Below are positions 1-7,921 of a DNA stretch of 64,000 nucleotides, piece by piece. The first letter of the stretch is position 1. The number at the start of each line of letters is the position of its first letter. The stretch spans positions 62,001 to 126,000 of the forward strand of contig NZ_FNFL01000003.1 of assembly GCF_900101125.1 (NCBI RefSeq). The letters are read 5' to 3'. Under the pieces are notes generated by a model, which saw nothing but the letters and a program-made list of their open reading frames with translations, had not been told where the DNA came from and made no database searches. The stretch is from Sediminibacillus albus (lineage in GTDB: Bacteria > Bacillota > Bacilli > Bacillales > Amphibacillaceae). Made by a program: the position numbers and the translations under genes.

Positions 1-2290
1 GCAGGTCACTGATTGTACTGCGCTCATCCTCAGGGAATGTCAACCGCACATTCATATCATCCCCGTCTTCCCGGTAATTCATTACCACTTGACCGGTGAA
101 GCCCATTTGAATCTGGCTCATCACCTGCTGATGGGTTAAGCCATGCTGGGCAGCAGCCTCCCGATCGACAGTCACGTTTAATTCAGGCTGTGTCTCCGAG
201 ACGGAGGATGTCGGATTTTGTACACCGTCCACTTTCGAAATAATAGATACAACTTGGTCAGAAAGCTCCCGCAGTACTTCATGCTCTGGACCATTCAGCT
301 GAATTTGGATAGGTGATCCAGCACTCATCCCTGCTCCTAGAGCACTGACAGAAACTTCAGCTCCGACAATATCCTCCATGTCTGCCTGCATGTCAGCTAC
401 CACTTGATCAGTTGTTTGTCCCCGGTCCTCTGATGAAATCAACTGCAAAGTATAGGATGCCTGGTTTCCACCACCCCCAGGTCCCATCATCGAGGAACCG
501 CCGATGCTCAAGAAGCTCGTTTCTAAGAGGTCCTGATAATTCTCCAGCTTTTCACTAACCTCGGCCGCGATAGCTTCCGTTTCCTCCGTTGAGGTGCCCG
601 TCGGTGTTTCTATGGAAACCTCGATCTGACCCTGGTCGGATGCCGGCATAAACTCCGCTCCGATAAATGGTACCAGGGCAAGACTTCCCACTATACATAT
701 AAAAGTAGCAAAAACCGTTGTCTTACGGAATTTCAACACTTTACGCAAAATATTCTTATAACCATTGTTCACTCTATCCAAAAATCGATCAAACCAGTAA
801 CGCCGTCCGTTATCCTTCATTGCTTTAGTCAGCAGTTTGGATGAAAGCATCGGTATCAAGGTAATCGAAACTACTAAAGAAGCAATTAACGCAAAGGCAA
901 CTGTCAGGGCAAATGGCGTGAATAAACTCGAGGCTATTCCTTCCACAAATACAATCGGCAAAAAGACGACTAATGTAGTGGTAGTCGAGGCTATCACGGC
1001 CGGAGCCAATTCTGAAGCACCTTTTTTGGCCGCTTCGACAATCGAATAGCCCCTCTGTCTGTACGAGACGATGTTTTCCAGTATAACGATAGAACTGTCG
1101 ACCATCATCCCGATTCCGAGCGCAAGACCGCCCATGGTAAGCACGTTCAATGTCTCCCCTGTAAAGTATAGCAAGGTAAACGTAGATATAACGGCAATCG
1201 GTATCGAAAGTCCGATAACAAGGGTGGCACGAATGCTTTTTAAGAATAGTAACAAAATCAATACGGCAAAAATTCCACCGATAATCATATTTTGAACGAC
1301 CGAATTAATGGAAGACTTAATGAAAGCCGATGTATCAATTACCACGTCAAGAGAAACATCTGATGGCAATCCTTCCTTTAAATCAGCGACAGCCTTAGTG
1401 ACATTATCAGCAACATCAACCGTGTTGCCGTCGGTTTTTTTCATGACCGACAATACAACCGCCTGGCTTCCATTGACCATGGTAGTATCAGAAGATTCCT
1501 CAAATGTATCTTTAACTTCAGCAATATCTTCTATATGTACTTTGGTTCCTGACTGCGATTGGATAATAGTCTTTCTAATATCATCGACCGATTCAAAATC
1601 GCCATCTACTCGCACCTGCAGATCTTTATCACCCTTTTGGACAGCTCCGGCCGATCCTGATTGATTGGCACCACCCAGGGCTTGGCTGATATCCTGCGTG
1701 CTTATCCCATATTGGGAAAGTTTGGCTTGGTCAAGTTCAAGCTGTATCTCTCTCTTTTGACCGCCTTCTACAGTAACAGAAGCGACCCCGCCTTGGCGTT
1801 CAAAATATGGCACGACTTGATCTTCTGCAACCGCCTGTAACTGGGAGGTATCCTCTCCGGTAAGCCCTACCCACATGACCGGCATCTGATCCGGATTAAA
1901 ACGTAATACCGAGGGATCATTGGCACTATCCGGCAGCATACCTTTTACCGAATCTACCTGCTCCCGCACTTCAAGCAAGGCATTATCAAGGTCCACCCCT
2001 GTTGAAAACATCAAAACCACCATAGAGGAACCTGATTGTGACTGGGATTGGACAGTTTCCACTCCTTCAATCGAACTCAGTGAAGCCTCCAATGGCTGAC
2101 TAACTTGTTTTTCGACTTCCTGAGGAGCGGCATCCGGATAATTAGTCGCCACTACCGCAATAGGCAAGTCTATTTTAGGAAATAAATCAATCGCTAAACT
2201 CCGTAATGAAACAAACCCTAACGCCAGGATGGCCAAAACGATCATGATCACCCCGACTGGGCGTCGGACAGAAGTATCTACTAACTTCAC
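1..2290 (-). CDS. RND-family multidrug/hydrophobe efflux transporter permease (C-terminal part cut by window edge)
   Basis: Inner-membrane proton-driven exporter of the AcrB/SwrC (YerP) superfamily, which works with the adaptor encoded just upstream. About 763 codons are visible, beginning with GTG at 2290, two bases after the adaptor stop, so the two genes are translationally linked. The start reads VKLVDTSVRRPVGVIMI, the usual cytoplasmic end plus first membrane helix. It is followed by a large extracytoplasmic porter region and then a helix block containing the conserved GIGMMVDSSIVILENI motif of RND helix 4. A second porter region begins before the edge. The family is usually about 1,000-1,050 residues, so roughly a quarter is missing. 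Substrate cannot be read from sequence; SwrC in B. subtilis exports surfactin-type lipopeptides. Family assignment is very secure. Confidence 0.95.
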   Translation of the reverse strand, partial: MKLVDTSVRRPVGVIMIVLAILALGFVSLRSLAIDLFPKIDLPIAVVATNYPDAAPQEVEKQVSQPLEASLSSIEGVETVQSQSQSGSSMVVLMFSTGVDLDNALLEVREQVDSVKGMLPDSANDPSVLRFNPDQMPVMWVGLTGEDTSQLQAVAEDQVVPYFERQGGVASVTVEGGQKREIQLELDQAKLSQYGISTQDISQALGGANQSGSAGAVQKGDKDLQVRVDGDFESVDDIRKTIIQSQSGTKVHIEDIAEVKDTFEESSDTTMVNGSQAVVLSVMKKTDGNTVDVADNVTKAVADLKEGLPSDVSLDVVIDTSAFIKSSINSVVQNMIIGGIFAVLILLLFLKSIRATLVIGLSIPIAVISTFTLLYFTGETLNVLTMGGLALGIGMMVDSSIVILENIVSYRQRGYSIVEAAKKGASELAPAVIASTTTTLVVFLPIVFVEGIASSLFTPFALTVAFALIASLVVSITLIPMLSSKLLTKAMKDNGRRYWFDRFLDRVNNGYKNILRKVLKFRKTTVFATFICIVGSLALVPFIGAEFMPASDQGQIEVSIETPTGTSTEETEAIAAEVSEKLENYQDLLETSFLSIGGSSMMGPGGGGNQASYTLQLISSEDRGQTTDQVVADMQADMEDIVGAEVSVSALGAGMSAGSPIQIQLNGPEHEVLRELSDQVVSIISKVDGVQNPTSSVSETQPELNVTVDREAAAQHGLTHQQVMSQIQMGFTGQVVMNYREDGDDMNVRLTFPEDERSTISDL

Positions 2291-2292
2291 GG

Positions 2293-3159
2293 TTACTGCT
2301 CCTCCTTCTCGATGCTTACTTGGCCGCCGTCAGTCAAGGTTAATTGTCCTTTAACAACAACAGAATCTCCTTCAGCCACCTCTGCTTCAATCGCTGTCAT
2401 GTCAGACTGGGATTCTAAAACAGTAACTGGTATCTCGGACACTTGGTCGTCCTGTACTACATAGATAAAGGTTTCTCCGCCATTCTCAACTAATGCTGCA
2501 GTAGGTATCAGCAATGCATTTTCCACAATGTCTTCCGGAAGACGGACGACAGCTGCCATACCTGGTTTAATGTCGTTATCTTCATTTTCTATCTTCAATT
2601 CCACTGGGTATAAACCGGTATCGTTAGGTACGGAAGCGGCATAACCCATTTGAGCGGTAATTGTTTTATCAAGGCTGGGAATATGAATGTCCGCTTCCTC
2701 ATTATCTGTAAACAATGGTAAATCTTCCGCTGTAACGGTCACTTCAATTAGTAAATCGTCCAAATCAACAATAGTTGCCAGAGGGTCTGAAGTAGAAACC
2801 ATTCCACCCTCCTGCGCATTCAAAGTAGTGATCTCTCCATCGGCAGAAGCTTCGACATCAATCTTTCCCATTCCTTCTGCAGATTGGATCGTCGCTAACA
2901 AATCCCCCTCTTCTACCTGATCGCCTTTTTTCACCTCTAACACTTCAACTTCGCCAGCTGTGGGCGGAATCACAGGTGACGTGGTTTCCGGCATCGAGCG
3001 ACCGTAAAACTTCTTTTCTATTGTTAAATCCCCTTGGGTGATACCTTCGACTTCTACAGGGGTAACTGTTTCTTCCTCGTCCTGACTTTCTGTATTATCT
3101 TCTGAACAGGCAACTAACAATAGGAATAGCGCTAACAAGGGCAGAATTAATTTTTTCAT
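2293..3159 (-). CDS. Efflux RND transporter adaptor subunit (membrane fusion protein), lipoprotein
   Basis: 288-residue membrane-fusion (HlyD/AcrA-type) protein that partners the RND permease downstream. The first 19 residues form a type II signal peptide ending in the lipobox LLVAC, so it should be lipid-anchored on the outer face of the membrane. A biotinyl/lipoyl-like half motif (VEVLEVKKGDQVEEGDLLATI) lies around residues 70-90. Beta-barrel and membrane-proximal domains follow, with TALVENGGETFIYVV typical of the latter. There is no long coiled-coil hairpin, as expected in a Gram-positive system with no outer-membrane channel to reach. The ATG is preceded by an AGGAG-type ribosome site. 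A palindrome that could be a TetR-type operator lies about 245 bases upstream. No regulator gene is next to it. Confidence 0.93.
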   Translation of the reverse strand: MKKLILPLLALFLLLVACSEDNTESQDEEETVTPVEVEGITQGDLTIEKKFYGRSMPETTSPVIPPTAGEVEVLEVKKGDQVEEGDLLATIQSAEGMGKIDVEASADGEITTLNAQEGGMVSTSDPLATIVDLDDLLIEVTVTAEDLPLFTDNEEADIHIPSLDKTITAQMGYAASVPNDTGLYPVELKIENEDNDIKPGMAAVVRLPEDIVENALLIPTAALVENGGETFIYVVQDDQVSEIPVTVLESQSDMTAIEAEVAEGDSVVVKGQLTLTDGGQVSIEKEEQ

Positions 3160-3403
3160 AGATAATCTCCTCTCTTACTTGTACAGCAAGCAATTTATGT
3201 AATGGGGCTTTGCTATCTATGCCGATACTGTCGGCTGTACGGGCAGCTTTGTCAAATCCTATGGCTGCGGGTACTCGCGTATCAAAGCATGTTTGTTTTC
3301 CTTCACTATAAAAAATTTTCCCAAATAGCATATACGGGAAAGCCCGTCAATTAGTTTCAATGAAAAGAAGGAATAATTGTTCTACATGAAAAAACAACTA
3401 AAA

Positions 3404-3413
3404 TGACTGGTCA
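3404..3413. promoter_or_regulatory. Possible TetR/AcrR-type operator palindrome
   Basis: The sequence TGACTGGTCA is a dyad with four-base arms (TGAC/GTCA) in an A/T-rich setting, the general look of TetR-family operators that control efflux genes. It lies in the roughly 500-base region upstream of the efflux pair. No TetR gene is present in the window, so the link is only positional. Confidence 0.3.
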
Positions 3414-3450
3414 GTTTCCTTGGACTACTATACCATTAATACGATTCACT

Positions 3451-3483
3451 GACAATTGCTTGAATTGGGGCTGGGCAATTGTC
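3451..3483. repeat. Inverted repeat, 9-bp arms with 15-base loop
   Basis: GACAATTGC at 3451-3459 is matched by its reverse complement at 3475-3483. There is no T-run on either side, so it is not an obvious terminator. The 3160-3684 intergenic region holds this, the TGACTGGTCA palindrome, a small GCCGA/TCGGC hairpin at 3221-3235, and a terminator; I see no supported gene in it. Confidence 0.4.
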
Positions 3484-3602
3484 TTTCCTAGACTGGTTAC
3501 TAGGGAACTTATGATTTACAGCTGATTTTTTCACATCGATGATTAAAGATTAGGCATTGAGAAGCGGAGCAATAGTAAGTGAGAGAATAATAAAGACAAA
3601 TA

Positions 3603-3627
3603 TCCTGCACTCAGTAGGAATGCAGGA
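3603..3627 (-). terminator. Likely terminator after the first acidic lipoprotein
   Basis: TCCTGCA at 3603-3609 pairs with TGCAGGA at 3621-3627, followed in the minus direction by a T-rich stretch. It lies about 60 bases after the stop of the gene at 3685-4029. Confidence 0.6.
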
Positions 3628-3684
3628 CATTTTACATTTGGGAGTATACTGCTCCCATTACGTGATGATTAACACACAGAGGGT

Positions 3685-4029
3685 TTATTGAACACCTTTT
3701 TCGTCGGCTGTTCCATCTTCTTCTTCATCGTTCTCATTACCATTGTTCTCTTGTCCAGGCTCAGTTCCGCCTTCTGTGTCGCCAGTCTCCTGGTTGTCGT
3801 TCTCTTCGGTATCCATGTCGTTTTCATTGTTTCCTGTATCGCCGTTATTGCCTGTATCTCCATTGTCCCCGGTATTACCGCCATTATCTTCCATGTTGCC
3901 GCCGTTATCTTCAGCTGGAGCATCGTCCTCCTCCGGCGGAGGGTTTTGCTCCTCATTGTTTCCGCAGGCTGCGATCAGTGATAATGCCAATATAGATGTA
4001 CCTAATTTAAATAACAAGCTATACTTCAT
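3685..4029 (-). CDS. Acidic low-complexity lipoprotein (paralogue of the next gene)
   Basis: 114 residues. MKYSLLFKLGTSILALSLIA precedes the lipobox cysteine (IAACG), so it should be lipid-anchored outside the cell. The mature part is almost entirely D, E, N, G, P, T and Q, with repeated NGDTGNN-like units, and shows no recognisable domain. I chose this ATG because AAGGAGG stands seven bases upstream; an in-frame extension of 39 codons upstream lacks a ribosome site and would hide the signal peptide. The gene at 4194-4526 has the same plan (hydrophobic start, IAACG, EEQ-PPPE-D, then acidic tail), so the two look like a tandem duplication. Function is unknown. Such tails could bind cations or act as hydrated spacers, but that is inference. 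Confidence 0.75.
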   Translation of the reverse strand: MKYSLLFKLGTSILALSLIAACGNNEEQNPPPEEDDAPAEDNGGNMEDNGGNTGDNGDTGNNGDTGNNENDMDTEENDNQETGDTEGGTEPGQENNGNENDEEEDGTADEKGVQ

Positions 4030-4130
4030 AATTATAAACCTCCTTAAATTTAGATCCAAGATTATCATTCCCATTTTCACAAAAAGTACCCAAAACTTTT
4101 CAATAATTTTTATGGAATAAACAAAAATAT

Positions 4131-4179
4131 GGGACAGTTCCTCCACTTCACCTGCTCGATTGCTGTGAGAAACTGTCCC
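4131..4179 (-). terminator. Terminator after the second acidic lipoprotein
   Basis: GGGACAGTT (4131-4139) pairs with AACTGTCCC (4171-4179). In the minus direction it runs into ATATTTTTG. It sits 15 bases after the stop of the gene at 4194-4526. Confidence 0.7.
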
Positions 4180-4193
4180 TTACCTTTAATCTT

Positions 4194-4526
4194 TTATTGG
4201 TTTTCATCATCCGATTGCTGTTCTGAATCGTTTTGCTCTTCACTTTCTACTTCATCTTCAGAAGAATTTTCACCTTCCCGATTTGGTTCGCCAGTGCCAC
4301 CTTCAGAGCCATTGTCGCCTGTCCCTTGGTCCCCCTGACTGTCGGTATCGCCAGAGTTGCCGTCATCCTGCTCAATTTCACCCGTATTTTGATCTCCGTT
4401 CTCTTCTACCGGCGATTCTTCATCTTCAGGGGGAGGCTGCTCCTCATCACTTCCGCACGCTGCTATGATTGAAAATGCCAGCAACGGGGCGCTAAATTTA
4501 AATAATAAACGCTTAGTCATTTCCAT
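4194..4526 (-). CDS. Acidic low-complexity lipoprotein
   Basis: 110 residues with a lipoprotein signal peptide ending IIAACG, then a highly acidic, Ser/Asp/Glu/Gly/Gln-rich tail without a known domain. The first residues after the cysteine (SDEEQPPPEDEESP) match the neighbour at 3685-4029 (NNEEQNPPPEEDDAP), so the pair is paralogous. The upstream AGGAGG is 12 bases from the ATG at 4526 and 18 from a second ATG at 4520; I kept the first. The gap between the paralogues holds a terminator, so they are probably separate transcripts. Function unknown. Confidence 0.75.
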   Translation of the reverse strand: MEMTKRLLFKFSAPLLAFSIIAACGSDEEQPPPEDEESPVEENGDQNTGEIEQDDGNSGDTDSQGDQGTGDNGSEGGTGEPNREGENSSEDEVESEEQNDSEQQSDDENQ

Positions 4527-4687
4527 ATTGTCCGATAACCTCCTTTACTGTGTTAAAACTTTGTATTGGTGATAGGCTAAAGAGGGACTCTCCTGATTGA
4601 TACTGTACATTTTTATTATGGTAACACTATTACCTGGATTAAATCCTTTTAAACCTACCATATACAGAATCAACACGAAAAGAAAAA

Positions 4688-4731
4688 GGACTGTCCCAAC
4701 AAAAGCCAATGAAGGCTTTTATAGACAGTCC
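4688..4731 (-). terminator. Terminator after fabZ
   Basis: A long two-part stem: GGACTGTC/GACAGTCC outside and AAAAGCC/GGCTTTT inside. In the minus direction it is followed by CTTTTTCTTTT, and it ends close to the fabZ stop. Confidence 0.85.
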
Positions 4732-4749
4732 TCTTACAATCATCGATAA

Positions 4750-5172
4750 TCATTTTATGGCAAACATAATTTCCGCTTCACATGCTATTTCGCCATCTAC
4801 GGACGCGGTTGCTTTTCCTTTGCCAATCGGCCCTTTTAGCTTAATGATTTCAACTTCTAATTTCAGCTGGTCTCCAGGTTTCACCTGGCGCTTAAAGCGG
4901 CATTTATCTAACCCTGCCAAAAATCCAATTTTTCCTTTGTTCTCTTCTTTGTTAAGAATGACCACTGCGCCGACTTGTGCTAACGCTTCAACTATCAGCA
5001 CCCCTGGCATTACCGGGTAATCAGGAAAATGTCCTTGAAAGAACGGTTCATTGATTGTAACATTCTTCTTTCCGACAACTCTTTTTCCTTCTTCAATCTC
5101 TGTCACTTCATCAACCAATAAAAAGGGATAACGGTGGGGAATGATGTCCTTAATTTCCTGAATATTTAACAT
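4750..5172 (-). CDS. fabZ: 3-hydroxyacyl-[acyl-carrier-protein] dehydratase FabZ
   Basis: 140 residues. Catalyses removal of water from 3-hydroxyacyl-ACP in type II fatty-acid synthesis. Diagnostic segments are [17 protein letters not shown] near the N-terminus, which carries the catalytic His, and [20 protein letters not shown] at residues 50-69, the hot-dog helix with the active-site Glu. The length is typical. I start at the ATG with AAAGGAG upstream; a longer in-frame reading (to 5295) has no family similarity. It stands alone with its own terminator, near mbl and flhOP as in other Bacilli. Confidence 0.97.
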   Translation of the reverse strand: MLNIQEIKDIIPHRYPFLLVDEVTEIEEGKRVVGKKNVTINEPFFQGHFPDYPVMPGVLIVEALAQVGAVVILNKEENKGKIGFLAGLDKCRFKRQVKPGDQLKLEVEIIKLKGPIGKGKATASVDGEIACEAEIMFAIK

Positions 5173-5317
5173 GGTTTTATCTCCTTTCGTACATCCACTT
5201 GATTCAAACGAAAGCTGCAGCCAGCTGCCGCGCTTACAAGTGCTTCTCCAATCTAAATTATAAAGAAAACTTGCGCTCCCGCCAACCCTTTTCAATTGAA
5301 GGTATCATCAATCCCAG

Positions 5318-5342
5318 GTTTGGTTGACTAGCAGCAGGGTAA
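5318..5342 (+). promoter_or_regulatory. Candidate sigma-B (general stress) promoter
   Basis: GTTTGG at 5318-5323 and GGGTAA at 5337-5342, separated by 13 bases. This matches the Bacillus/Listeria sigma-B consensus GTTT-N12-15-GGGWAW. It lies 40 bases before the ATG of the small membrane protein. Confidence 0.6.
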
Positions 5343-5381
5343 TACTATTTGTAGTTCAAACGTTAAAAGGAGGTCGAAAGG

Positions 5382-5528
5382 ATGCTTTGGACGATATTAG
5401 GCATCCTACTAGTATTGTGGCTGCTCGGCTTGCTATTTGATATTGTCGGCGGTCTTATCCACATTCTACTAGTAGTCGCTGTCATTGTAATAGTGGTGAA
5501 ATTTATTAGAGGAAGAGGCAAGCCTTAA
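5382..5528 (+). CDS. Small hydrophobic membrane protein, Lmo0937/DUF5670-like
   Basis: 48 residues, the only convincing plus-strand gene here. It begins MLWTILGILLVLWLLGLLFD and has a second hydrophobic stretch around residues 24-40, then a basic tail (KFIRGRGKP): two short membrane helices with a Gly hinge. The ribosome site is a strong AAAGGAGG seven to eight bases before ATG. Length, the Trp-3 start and the hinge match the Lmo0937 family of tiny Bacilli membrane proteins, which are commonly stress-induced. A sigma-B-type promoter just upstream supports that. Molecular role is unknown. A terminator follows at 5546-5607. Confidence 0.85.
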   Translation: MLWTILGILLVLWLLGLLFDIVGGLIHILLVVAVIVIVVKFIRGRGKP

Positions 5529-5545
5529 CAAAAAAGGATAACTTT

Positions 5546-5607
5546 AAAGGGACTGTTCCAAGAGGAATCTTACGCTTACGCGAGTTCTTCCTGGGGCGAG
5601 TCCCTTT
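5546..5607 (+). terminator. Terminator after the small membrane protein
   Basis: AAAGGGACT pairs with AGTCCCTTT, with an inner AGAGGAA/TTCTTCCT stem, then TTTGTCTTTT. Confidence 0.75.
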
Positions 5608-5623
5608 GTCTTTTATATAAAAA

Positions 5624-5664
5624 AGGGTTAACCGTTTTTACAGCTGTATGTACGGTTAACCTTT
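5624..5664 (-). terminator. Terminator after the EpuA-like gene
   Basis: AGGGTTAACCGT pairs with ACGGTTAACCTT; in the minus direction it reads into a run of T. It lies 20 bases after the stop at 5685. Confidence 0.85.
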
Positions 5665-5684
5665 CAAACAAATGTAAAGGTCAA

Positions 5685-6020
5685 TTATTTTCCTGTTACA
5701 ATGTCGACAATGTGCTGCCATGTATCTAATTCAAGTACTTCGGTCGGCTTCCCGTCACCCAGCACACCATAGCCGAACATCAAGCCAAGTATTAATGCAA
5801 GAGCGCTTAACAGAAGCACAACGACAATACGAAGCCAAATCGGAAAAATCCGGCGGCGCGCCTGATTGCTTTTCTTTTCGGCCCCTTGCTGTTCCTGTTC
5901 AGTCTTCTTGTCAGTTTCAGTAGAAGCAGGCTGCTTGGCAGATTGTTTTTGTATCTCTTTCTGCTCTTTGCGCTTGGCCGGACCTTGTTTAATTTCTTTG
6001 GTTGGGTTATTCGTTGGCAT
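5685..6020 (-). CDS. DNA-directed RNA polymerase subunit beta (EpuA-like) family small membrane protein
   Basis: 111 residues. The first 55 are highly charged and Lys/Gln/Glu-rich. RRRIFPIWLRIVVVLLLSAL then opens a single membrane helix, followed by GLMFGYGVLGDGKP and a short tail ending in DIVTGK. This is the layout of the EpuA/YwzB-like family, often annotated as an RNA polymerase beta-subunit-like protein because of a fused or neighbouring name rather than a shown role. The family often sits beside flhOP and fabZ in Bacillaceae, as here. Membrane topology is cytoplasmic tail first. Function is not established. Confidence 0.8.
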   Translation of the reverse strand: MPTNNPTKEIKQGPAKRKEQKEIQKQSAKQPASTETDKKTEQEQQGAEKKSNQARRRIFPIWLRIVVVLLLSALALILGLMFGYGVLGDGKPTEVLELDTWQHIVDIVTGK

Positions 6021-6099
6021 AGCTGTGATGACTCCTTACTATTAATTCATCCTGTCAAACTAATCCTGCCGATCGGCAGCAGTCTTCCATTTTACAGGA

Positions 6100-6927
6100 T
6101 TACCTCAACTGGTTTACGAGCCCCATCATTTGGTCGCTCATTGAAATAGATCTGGCATTAAATTGATACGAACGCTGGGTCAGTAATAAATCGCTCATTT
6201 GCTTAGCAGTATCAACATTTGATGACTCCAACGCACTATCCTTTACCTGAAGTTCATTGCCAGCTACCGCTTGAATGATTTCGCCTTCCTGGTAATTCAT
6301 TGCATCAAGATCCGGCAGTCTAAAGCTGTTATTTCCGGTCGGTTCCAGCACGCGCGGGCGTACCGCTTCAACAACTGCTAACCTGCCTTCTGCTTGTTTA
6401 TTCCCATTACGTGTAACTTCAATTACCCCATTACCCGTTATCGAGATATCTTCAAACCCGTCGACAAAAGAAAGCGGGCCATTTTCACCAATAACCGGAT
6501 AGCCATCCTGATTGGTTAGCATGACTTCCCCGTTTTCCTGCGGATTTAAGTAAAACGAGCCTGCTCGTGTAAATCTGGTTTCTGTTACGCCATTCTCAGT
6601 AACCTGGACTTGAAACAGGTGATTGTCGTTTAGCAGGGCGACATCAAGTCCCCGCCCGGTCTCCTGTAGCGATCCAGCTGATAAGTCGGCATTGGTATGG
6701 CCTAATACAGCTCCTGAACCAATTCGCAAACCATCAGGGGTTAGACGCCCTTCTGCATTGGCCGGATCTGATAAGTTATCGATTTGTTGAAATAAAAGCG
6801 AGGAGAAATTAGCCTCGCGGCTTTTGTAACCATTCGTACTAGCGTTGGACAAATTATTACCGATCAAATCTAATTTATTTTGCAGCTGGCCCATTGTTAC
6901 GGCTGCCTGTATTCCTATTCTACTCAT
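6100..6927 (-). CDS. flhP: Flagellar hook-basal body protein FlhP
   Basis: 275 residues. A rod/hook-type axial protein of the FlgF/FlgG family. The N-terminus has the shared motif MGQLQNKLDLIGNNLSNAST (NxLSNAxTxGYK) and the C-terminus ends in VDTAKQMSDLLLTQRSYQFNARSISMSDQMMGLVNQLR, both forming the coiled helices that pack in the rod. It lies 13 bases after flhO, with mbl just upstream, the same order as in B. subtilis. The ribosome site AAGGGGTGG precedes the ATG. Export through the flagellar type III system is expected because there is no Sec signal. Confidence 0.93.
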   Translation of the reverse strand: MSRIGIQAAVTMGQLQNKLDLIGNNLSNASTNGYKSREANFSSLLFQQIDNLSDPANAEGRLTPDGLRIGSGAVLGHTNADLSAGSLQETGRGLDVALLNDNHLFQVQVTENGVTETRFTRAGSFYLNPQENGEVMLTNQDGYPVIGENGPLSFVDGFEDISITGNGVIEVTRNGNKQAEGRLAVVEAVRPRVLEPTGNNSFRLPDLDAMNYQEGEIIQAVAGNELQVKDSALESSNVDTAKQMSDLLLTQRSYQFNARSISMSDQMMGLVNQLR

Positions 6928-6940
6928 GGTGAACCACCCC

Positions 6941-7765
6941 TTACCTCACTCTGCCAATTTCATTAACGGCTTTTTCCATACTTGTATCATATGCCTTCAA
7001 TACTTTTTGATTCGTTTCAAACATCCGGTAGGCTCCCATCATGTCGGTCATGGATTGTAAGGAATCCACATTGGAACCTTCCAAGTAGCTTTGCTGGACA
7101 GTGAAGGATACACCAGCCATTGCTCTGGCATTTACTGCCGGATCGGCATCATCTTCCATGCGATATAATCCCTGGCCTTCTTTAATTAAATCATTAGTAT
7201 TTGCTGTGTAGGAAATACCAAGCGGGATCTCCTGTCCGTTAAATTGAAGGTTTCCTTCATCTGTCACGGTATATTCCATTCCGTTTGTTTGAATCGGGTT
7301 ACCGGCCTGGTCAAGCACATAGTATCCTTGATTGGCTACAAGGAATCCGTCGCCATCGACAGTGAAATTGCCGTTTCTTGTCATTCGCTCTTCTCCCGCT
7401 TCATTCTGCAGGGTGAAGAATAGCCCGCCATCCTCATCAGGCATTGTCCCGTTTATCAGGGCCACATCTGTCGGAATTCCTGTTTCCTGCAAGTCTCCCT
7501 GGGCAAAATCAGGTACCGTTTCCTGTACATATACACCGGTATTAATGGAACCAATCTGTGTTTGCATCGGTAAATTCATCCCGCGGCTTGTGGGAACATC
7601 CTTTGACTCCATTCGCTGTAAAAGCAGTTCAGGAAAAGCTTTAAGTGTTGCCTGATCCTGCTTATAACCGGGAGTCTGCGCGTTCGCAATATTATTGGAT
7701 AATGATTCCTGGCGCCTCTGCTGTGCTAACATTCCTGAAGCTGCTGTATAATATCCTCTTAACAA
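6941..7765 (-). CDS. flhO: Flagellar hook-basal body protein FlhO
   Basis: 274 residues from a TTG start giving LLRGYYTAASGMLAQQRRQE. This matches FlhO homologues, and AAAGGGG stands nine bases upstream. An in-frame ATG at 7819 would add 18 residues with no family support. Conserved flagellar motifs are SLSNNIANAQTPGYKQD near residue 25 and a C-terminal SNVDSLQSMTDMMGAYRMFETNQKVLKAYD. It forms a two-gene unit with flhP and lies downstream of mbl. Axial rod-type component of the flagellum. Confidence 0.92.
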   Translation of the reverse strand: MLRGYYTAASGMLAQQRRQESLSNNIANAQTPGYKQDQATLKAFPELLLQRMESKDVPTSRGMNLPMQTQIGSINTGVYVQETVPDFAQGDLQETGIPTDVALINGTMPDEDGGLFFTLQNEAGEERMTRNGNFTVDGDGFLVANQGYYVLDQAGNPIQTNGMEYTVTDEGNLQFNGQEIPLGISYTANTNDLIKEGQGLYRMEDDADPAVNARAMAGVSFTVQQSYLEGSNVDSLQSMTDMMGAYRMFETNQKVLKAYDTSMEKAVNEIGRVR

Positions 7766-7921
7766 GATTCCTTGCCCCTTTTTTTCAGCCGGCCATCCAC
7801 CGCCTGTATTTTTAATCATCCGCCTTGGCTGGCATCCTGCTTCGGCAATGATCGCTTGATATTTATATTCATAATAAGCTCTTTCTAGACATTTTTCGCA
7901 TTACAGATAGAAAAAAGATGA

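Noticed and set aside
3095-3331. 78-codon minus frame overlapping the start of the efflux adaptor gene
   Set aside because: Overlaps a well-supported lipoprotein signal peptide in another frame and has no ribosome site; region may be a non-coding repeat.
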